The position numbers were made by a program, and so were the translations under genes. The notes below the pieces were generated by a model, which was not told the origin of the DNA, did not search any database, and saw only the letters and a program-made list of their open reading frames with translations. A DNA stretch of 46,828 nt from Flavonifractor sp. An92 (lineage in GTDB: Bacteria; Bacillota; Clostridia; Oscillospirales; Oscillospiraceae): the NCBI RefSeq assembly GCF_002159175.1, contig NZ_NFGZ01000022.1, forward strand, positions 1 through 46,828, given 5' to 3'. This document shows positions 42,491 through 46,828 of the stretch, piece by piece. Each line of letters opens with the position of its first letter. Within the stretch, counting starts at the first letter, position 1.

Positions 42491-43215
42491 GAGGGGATCG
42501 CCGGACCGCTGGTTCTCTGCTGCTGGTGAACGCCGCCCACCCCATGCCGGACACCGCCGCGCCGGATCTGGTCTGTGTGGACCCACGCTGGCCGGAAATC
42601 CAGCTGGAGCGGCGGGCGGCGGGGCTCCTCAACGCCTGCATCCGGGCGGTGGGGGGAGAACATGCCATCGTCCCCGTCTCCGGCTGGCGCAGCCGGGAGG
42701 AGCAGCAGGCCATCTGGGACGACACCCTGGCCAAAGAGGGGGAGGCCTTTACCCGGCAGTATGTGGCCCTCCCCGGGTGCAGCGAGCACCAGACCGGCCT
42801 TGCCATCGACCTGGGACTGGCGGCGGAGGAGATCGACTTCATCTGCCCCAACTTCCCCTACGACGGCGTGTGCGGGGCCTTCCGGGCCAAGGCGGCGGAT
42901 TACGGATTCATCCTGCGCTACCCCGCCGGGAAAGAGCATATCACCGGCATTTCCCACGAGCCCTGGCACTTCCGCTATGTGGGGGTGCCCCACGCCCGGC
43001 TGATGGTCCGCCTGGGGCTCACGCTGGAGGAGTATGTGGACCTGCTGCGCCGGGACTTTGTCCGCAGGGACCTGACCTTCCGCGCCGGACGCCGGGACTT
43101 CCGCATCCACTACTACGCCGGGGCGGACCGGGGGCTTCTGCCGGAGGAGCCGGGGCGCTACCGGCAGGTGTCGGAGGACAACTGCGGCGGCCTGGTGGTC
43201 ACCGCCTGGAGGTAG
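42487..43215 (+). CDS. vanXY: VanXY/VanY-like D,D-peptidase
   Basis: 242 aa. Zinc-site motifs SEHQTGLAIDLG (H and D) and EPWHFRYVG (E and H) are the VanY/VanXY signature. It has no signal peptide or membrane anchor, as in cytoplasmic VanXY of vanG/vanC clusters, which cleave D-Ala-D-Ala dipeptide or the terminal D-Ala of precursors so that D-Ser-ending precursors prevail. Overlaps the ligase gene by 4 bp. Confidence 0.85.
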   Translation: MRGDRRTAGSLLLVNAAHPMPDTAAPDLVCVDPRWPEIQLERRAAGLLNACIRAVGGEHAIVPVSGWRSREEQQAIWDDTLAKEGEAFTRQYVALPGCSEHQTGLAIDLGLAAEEIDFICPNFPYDGVCGAFRAKAADYGFILRYPAGKEHITGISHEPWHFRYVGVPHARLMVRLGLTLEEYVDLLRRDFVRRDLTFRAGRRDFRIHYYAGADRGLLPEEPGRYRQVSEDNCGGLVVTAWR

Positions 43216-43219
43216 GGCC

Positions 43220-43693
43220 ATGGGACTGCGGGCATGTTTGACCGACTGGTCCAAGGGAGACCGGTTACAGGGCTTCTGGTGGCTCTACCGCCTGCGCGGG
43301 CGGGCGAAGTGCAAGCTCACCCGGGACATCTGGACCTTCCTCCTCAACCGCTCCGCCCGGCGGCACGGGGGCTATGTGGGCCCCGGCGCGGTGATTTTGG
43401 GGGAGCCAGTGCTGCCCCACGGGCTCCACGGGGTCTATATCTCCCGCTATGCCACGATCGGGGCGGGGTGCCGCATCTACCAGAACGTCACCATCGGAGA
43501 GGTGAACCGACGCGCCCCGGTGGTGGGTGCGGGCTGCCTCATCGGCGCGGGAGCGGTGCTGGTGGGGGACATCCGCATCGGCGACGGGGTGAAGATCGGC
43601 GCGGGCGCGGTGGTCTTTCAGGACATCCCGGCGGGCTGCACCGTGGTGGCCCAGCCGCCCCGCATTTTGAAAGGGGGAGAGGAACTTGTGTGA
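43220..43693 (+). CDS. Serine acetyltransferase-like hexapeptide protein
   Basis: 157 aa with left-handed beta-helix hexapeptide repeats (VGAGCLIGAGAVLVGDIRIG, then VKIGAGAVVFQDIPAG) and GVYISRYATIGAGCRIYQNV. It resembles short serine O-acetyltransferases but lacks the long N-terminal helical domain of CysE. GGAGG precedes ATG43220. Its place between vanXY and vanT suggests a role in serine supply or in modification, not established. It is not a usual vanG-operon gene. Confidence 0.8.
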   Translation: MGLRACLTDWSKGDRLQGFWWLYRLRGRAKCKLTRDIWTFLLNRSARRHGGYVGPGAVILGEPVLPHGLHGVYISRYATIGAGCRIYQNVTIGEVNRRAPVVGAGCLIGAGAVLVGDIRIGDGVKIGAGAVVFQDIPAGCTVVAQPPRILKGGEELV

Positions 43694-44801
43694 AGAAATG
43701 AGCCGGGCCTGGCGGGAAGTGGATCTGGACGCCTTGACTCACAACGCCCAGGTGCTCCAGGGGGCCCTGGCCCCCGGCTGCCGCCTGATGGCGGTGGTGA
43801 AGGCCGACGCCTACGGACACGGGGCCTTTTCTGTGGCCCACCGGTTGGAGGCAGAGGGTATTCAGGCCTTTGCGGTGGCCTGTCTGGCGGAGGGGATGGA
43901 CCTGCGCCGGATGGGCATCCGGGGAAAAATTCTGATCCTGGGCTATACGCCCCAGGAGGAGGCCCCGCTGCTCTGCCGGTGGCAGCTCACCCAGACCGTG
44001 GTGGACGAACACCACGGACAGGCCCTGGCGGCCCAGGGGCTCCCCCTCGCCGTCCATCTGGCGCTGGACACCGGGATGCACCGGCTGGGAATTCCGGCGA
44101 AGGACCACGGGGCGCTGGAGCGGCTGTATGCGCTGCCCCAGCTACGCATCGAGGGGGTCTTTTCCCACCTGTGTGTGTCGGACAGCCTGGAGGCGGAGGA
44201 CATGGCCTTCACCCGCTTGCAGCTGGAGCGGTTTTACGGCGCGGTCCGGTGGCTCCGGGGCCACGGATACGACCCGGGAGAGACCCACATCCAGGCCAGC
44301 TACGGCATCTGGAACCTGCCGCCCCAGCCCTGCACCTGGGCCCGGGCGGGCATCGCCCTCTACGGCGTCACCAGCGACGGCAGCCCCACCGCCCGGGAGC
44401 TGGACCTGCGTCCCGCGCTCGCTCTGCGGGCCCGGGTGGCGTCGGTGCGGACCCTGGTCCCCGGCGAGGGGGCGGGGTATGGCCTGGCCTTCCGAGCGGA
44501 GGGGCCGGTCCGGCTGGCGGCGGTGACCATCGGCTATGCCGACGGCCTGCCCCGGGACCTGCCCGTCCGGGGCGGGGAGGCTCTCCTCCGGGGGCGGCGC
44601 TGCCCCATGGTGGGGCGGATGTGCATGGATCAGCTGTTGCTGGATGTGACCGGGGTGCCGGAAGCCGCCCCCGGTGACGTGGTCACCCTCATCGGCGCGG
44701 ACGGCGGAAAGCGCATCCGGGCGGAGGAGCTGGCGGCGCGGTGCGGCACCATCACCAACGAGCTACTGTCCCGGCTGGGCCAACGGCTGCCGGTGGTGTA
44801 G
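43686..44801 (+). CDS. vanT: VanT-like serine/alanine racemase, soluble
   Basis: 371 aa, a PLP racemase of the alanine racemase fold. PLP lysine is in AVVKADAYGHGA (about residue 39), the second catalytic tyrosine in TIGYADGLPRDLP, and VGRMCMDQLLLDV is a family block. VanT proteins usually have an N-terminal membrane domain that this one lacks. It should make D-serine (and perhaps D-alanine) for the ligase; alternatively it is an ordinary Alr. TTG43686 with GGGGGAG is used, ATG43698 being an alternative. Confidence 0.82.
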   Translation: MCEEMSRAWREVDLDALTHNAQVLQGALAPGCRLMAVVKADAYGHGAFSVAHRLEAEGIQAFAVACLAEGMDLRRMGIRGKILILGYTPQEEAPLLCRWQLTQTVVDEHHGQALAAQGLPLAVHLALDTGMHRLGIPAKDHGALERLYALPQLRIEGVFSHLCVSDSLEAEDMAFTRLQLERFYGAVRWLRGHGYDPGETHIQASYGIWNLPPQPCTWARAGIALYGVTSDGSPTARELDLRPALALRARVASVRTLVPGEGAGYGLAFRAEGPVRLAAVTIGYADGLPRDLPVRGGEALLRGRRCPMVGRMCMDQLLLDVTGVPEAAPGDVVTLIGADGGKRIRAEELAARCGTITNELLSRLGQRLPVV

Positions 44802-44804
44802 GCA

Positions 44805-44845
44805 AAAACCCCCGGGCGCTCAGAGGAGCGCCCGGGGGTTTTGAT
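44805..44845. terminator. Bidirectional terminator after vanT
   Basis: AAAACCCCCGGGCGCTC (44805-44821) pairs perfectly with GAGCGCCCGGGGGTTTT (44826-44842), loop 4. It lies between convergent genes. Confidence 0.92.
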
Positions 44846-44853
44846 CGGAAGGG

Positions 44854-45153
44854 TCAGGAGTTCCAGAAGCGTTCATTGGCTTCCAGCTGGTCGGGAGGAC
44901 AGACCACATAGCCCACCGTGAGACGGCGGCCCGCCGCCTCGTACATCCGGCGGGCCAGCTCCTCACCGAAGGCGCCGCACACCTCAAGGGAACCGAAGCC
45001 CTGGTCGGCCAGCTGGACGGCCAGTTCCACCGCCTCCTCCGGGGAGCGGACGGTGCGGATATGGGTCTCGGTGTGGGGGGTGTCCAGCCGGGCCTGTTGC
45101 CGCTGGGGGTCAAATTCCGGGTCCATAATGATCATCGCAAACTTTTTTGACAT
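44854..45153 (-). CDS. DUF6506 family protein
   Basis: 99 aa starting MSKKFAMIIMDPEFDPQ. It has HIRTVRSPEEAVELAVQLAD and GSLEVCGAFGEELARRMYE, then VGYVVCPPDQ, which match the DUF6506 family. GGAGG eight bases before ATG45153 sets the start; the longer reading is rejected. It is small and soluble with no known function. It lies 20 bp downstream of the P-type-ATPase-like gene. Confidence 0.78.
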   Translation of the reverse strand: MSKKFAMIIMDPEFDPQRQQARLDTPHTETHIRTVRSPEEAVELAVQLADQGFGSLEVCGAFGEELARRMYEAAGRRLTVGYVVCPPDQLEANERFWNS

Positions 45154-45173
45154 GATTCCGACCTCCAAGACAG

Positions 45174-46828
45174 TTAATAGCGGTCGATCCAGTGAGAGAT
45201 GAGGACGGTGGGGACCATCCACATCAGCAGAAAGACCAGCAGATTCAGAGGGGTGAGGGAGTCGTAGGCGGCCATAAAGGTGAGGTAAAAGCCCAGCACC
45301 ACACCGGCGCAGGAGCCCAGGCAGGTGAGGATGGCGGAGGCCTGCACCGCCGAGCGCAGGCGCTTGCCGCCCACGGCGGCCTCGGTGAAGGGGCCCACGC
45401 CCTCCCGGCAGAGGACGGCGGTGAGGATGTCGCTGTGCTTCCGGTCCCGGGCGGAGAGCTCCACCCGGCGCTCCACCGCCGGGAACTCCATCCGGTCGGC
45501 GGGGAGCTTGAAGCGCTGCTGGAGCATGGCGGGGATGATGTTGAAATCCCGGGTGGCCAGCACCGGCGCGATGCGGTTCTGGATCAGTGCGAAGAGGGCG
45601 GGTTCCACGGTGCCATGGAGGGAGTATTTCAGGGCGAACAGCCCGGCCAGCTCCCCGTCGATGGCGCAGAACACCGCGTTTTTCACATTGAGGCCCTGGG
45701 GGAGGGGGACCTCCATCAGGTGCATGAAGGAGGCGGTGCCCACCAGCACGGTCTCGCCCCGCATCACGGCGGACACGCCGCCGCCCTCGTAGCAGCAGAA
45801 GTCGCTGGCGCGGCGGTAGGTAGCCCCCTGGGAGCGGAGCAGGTCGTGGAAGATCTTGTCCAGGCCGCTGCCGGTGTCCCGGATCAGGGTGGCGGTGATG
45901 CCCACTACTTTATCCACCGGGAAGTCCCCAAAGATCTTGATGCCGTTGAGGGACACGGTGCCGGGGGGGAAGAGGTCGTAATCGGTGAGCAGGATGCCGC
46001 TGCGCCCGCTGGTGGCGGTGACGCCGTCCCAGCCGGCCAGGGCCGCGCCGCTCTTGGCAAGGCGGGCGGACAGGGCGTTCCAGGGCAGGCCGTAGCACAG
46101 CGTGGCCGAGAAGGAGGCCGAGGCGCTGAGCATGGCGGACAGGCACCACAGCAGATCCTCCGGCCGCTTCCGGCCCACCGAGGCAAGGACGGAGAAGAGC
46201 AGGCAGGACAGCAGCAGCAGGGGGGCCATCACATGGAAGATGCGCTCGGCCCCGTCGGGGGCCTGCATCTGCCGGCCGAAGCCGATGGGCTCCCCCGACC
46301 ACTTGGCGTAGGCATCCCGGCCGTTCCAGGCACCCTCATCCAGGGTGACCAGGTACGGCTCACTGGCCGAGGCCGCGGTCCGGCAGGCCACCCGCTGGCC
46401 CTTCCGCTTGAGGTAGTTGCCCAGCATGGTGAAGGCCAGGGCCAGGGCGGCCACGCCGCAGTAGGGCTGCCGCTCCGGCGTCTCAGCCAGGCGCATCAGA
46501 GTGAGGGCGTCGGCCAGAGTGGCGGCGCAGGAGAGGACCACCAGGCTGTCCATGCCCAGGCGGAAGGTAATGAGGCGGAAGATGCCCCACAGCGCCGCGT
46601 CCAGACTCAGCACCAGGGCAAGGCCCAGCAGGCCCGCCTGGCAGTAGAGGACCAGGGCATAGCTCTCCTGCAGAAGTCCGGGGAGCGGGGCGCCGAAGGA
46701 GGGCCCCAGGGTGAGGTAGAGAATGAGGCCCGCCAGCAGGAACACCAGAACGGTGCGCAGCTTCAGCACGCTCAACCCCCGGCTGTACCGGCGGAAGAGC
46801 TCCTGGGGGGGCAGATCGGGGGCTGGGG
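45174..46828 (-). CDS. P-type-ATPase-like membrane protein lacking DKTG (runs off window)
   Basis: The frame is open from the stop at 45174 to the window edge, so the N-terminus is cut off; a TTG46775 reading is internal (upstream codons continue LPPQELFRRYSRG). At least 550 aa with several membrane pairs (about 10-65, 80-115, 190-240, and two near the C-terminus). The layout of a P-type ATPase is visible, but the phosphorylation motif position reads SGILLTDYDLFPPGTV, without DKTGT. It is either a non-catalytic relative or a different protein. Function unknown. Confidence 0.6.
   Translation of the reverse strand, partial: PAPDLPPQELFRRYSRGLSVLKLRTVLVFLLAGLILYLTLGPSFGAPLPGLLQESYALVLYCQAGLLGLALVLSLDAALWGIFRLITFRLGMDSLVVLSCAATLADALTLMRLAETPERQPYCGVAALALAFTMLGNYLKRKGQRVACRTAASASEPYLVTLDEGAWNGRDAYAKWSGEPIGFGRQMQAPDGAERIFHVMAPLLLLSCLLFSVLASVGRKRPEDLLWCLSAMLSASASFSATLCYGLPWNALSARLAKSGAALAGWDGVTATSGRSGILLTDYDLFPPGTVSLNGIKIFGDFPVDKVVGITATLIRDTGSGLDKIFHDLLRSQGATYRRASDFCCYEGGGVSAVMRGETVLVGTASFMHLMEVPLPQGLNVKNAVFCAIDGELAGLFALKYSLHGTVEPALFALIQNRIAPVLATRDFNIIPAMLQQRFKLPADRMEFPAVERRVELSARDRKHSDILTAVLCREGVGPFTEAAVGGKRLRSAVQASAILTCLGSCAGVVLGFYLTFMAAYDSLTPLNLLVFLLMWMVPTVLISHWIDRY

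Overview
The window looks like chromosomal DNA of a high-GC member of the Oscillospiraceae-type Firmicutes (Flavonifractor/Intestinimonas-like gut clostridia). The evidence is strongly GC-rich housekeeping genes with AGGAGG-type ribosome binding sites, Firmicutes gene orders (mreC-mreD-PBP2; gdpP-rplI-dnaB; tilS-hpt-ftsH), an SLH surface protein and a vanG-type cluster. The genus is inference.

Layout. 1-9.55 kb is a plus-strand block: zapA, a U32 peptidase, dut, maf, mreC, mreD, PBP2 and a GH13 glycosidase, after the end of a DnaD-like gene. 9.6-17.5 kb is a minus-strand block: gdpP, rplI, dnaB, tilS, hpt, ftsH. 17.6-22.4 kb holds ilvE, a GNAT acetyltransferase, an SLH protein, a PPOX-fold protein and a pyridoxamine kinase. 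39.5-44.8 kb is a vanG-like cluster: vanR, vanS, D-Ala-D-Ser-type ligase, VanXY-like peptidase, a serine-acetyltransferase-like gene and a soluble VanT racemase. The window ends in a DUF6506 gene and a degenerate P-type-ATPase-like protein.

Between these lies a 16.8-kb insertion of different base composition. It splits a host tRNA-Leu(UAG) gene in its anticodon loop. The host promoter and the 5' half (39 nt) are at 22.43-22.51 kb. The matching 3' half (46 nt) and the old terminator are at 39.35-39.43 kb. Joined, the halves make a perfect 85-nt tRNA-Leu: D-stem, anticodon stem and variable arm all pair. The insertion carries its own complete, differently paired tRNA-Leu(UAG) (23619-23703) just inside its left end, so the element appears to destroy the host tRNA and supply a replacement. 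Joining the element ends gives a 40-bp dyad with 16 of 20 paired positions around a central TT, the form of a large-serine-integrase attP. Two tandem serine recombinases are encoded inside and no tyrosine integrase is seen. Two further 5'-half copies, each followed by the same left-end arm, look like scars of earlier integrations into earlier replacement tRNAs.

The element is an integrative mobilizable element: MobC, a relaxase with an overlapping out-of-frame gene, a RepA-like ATPase, a sigma-like factor, a DUF6076 gene frameshifted by a 13-bp duplication, and DUF6550/DUF6809 genes (one with an in-frame stop). Its cargo resembles a defence island: a methyltransferase-like plus DUF1848 pair, an FRG-domain protein, and a type II restriction-modification pair with back-to-back promoters. 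No conjugation machinery or CRISPR array was seen.
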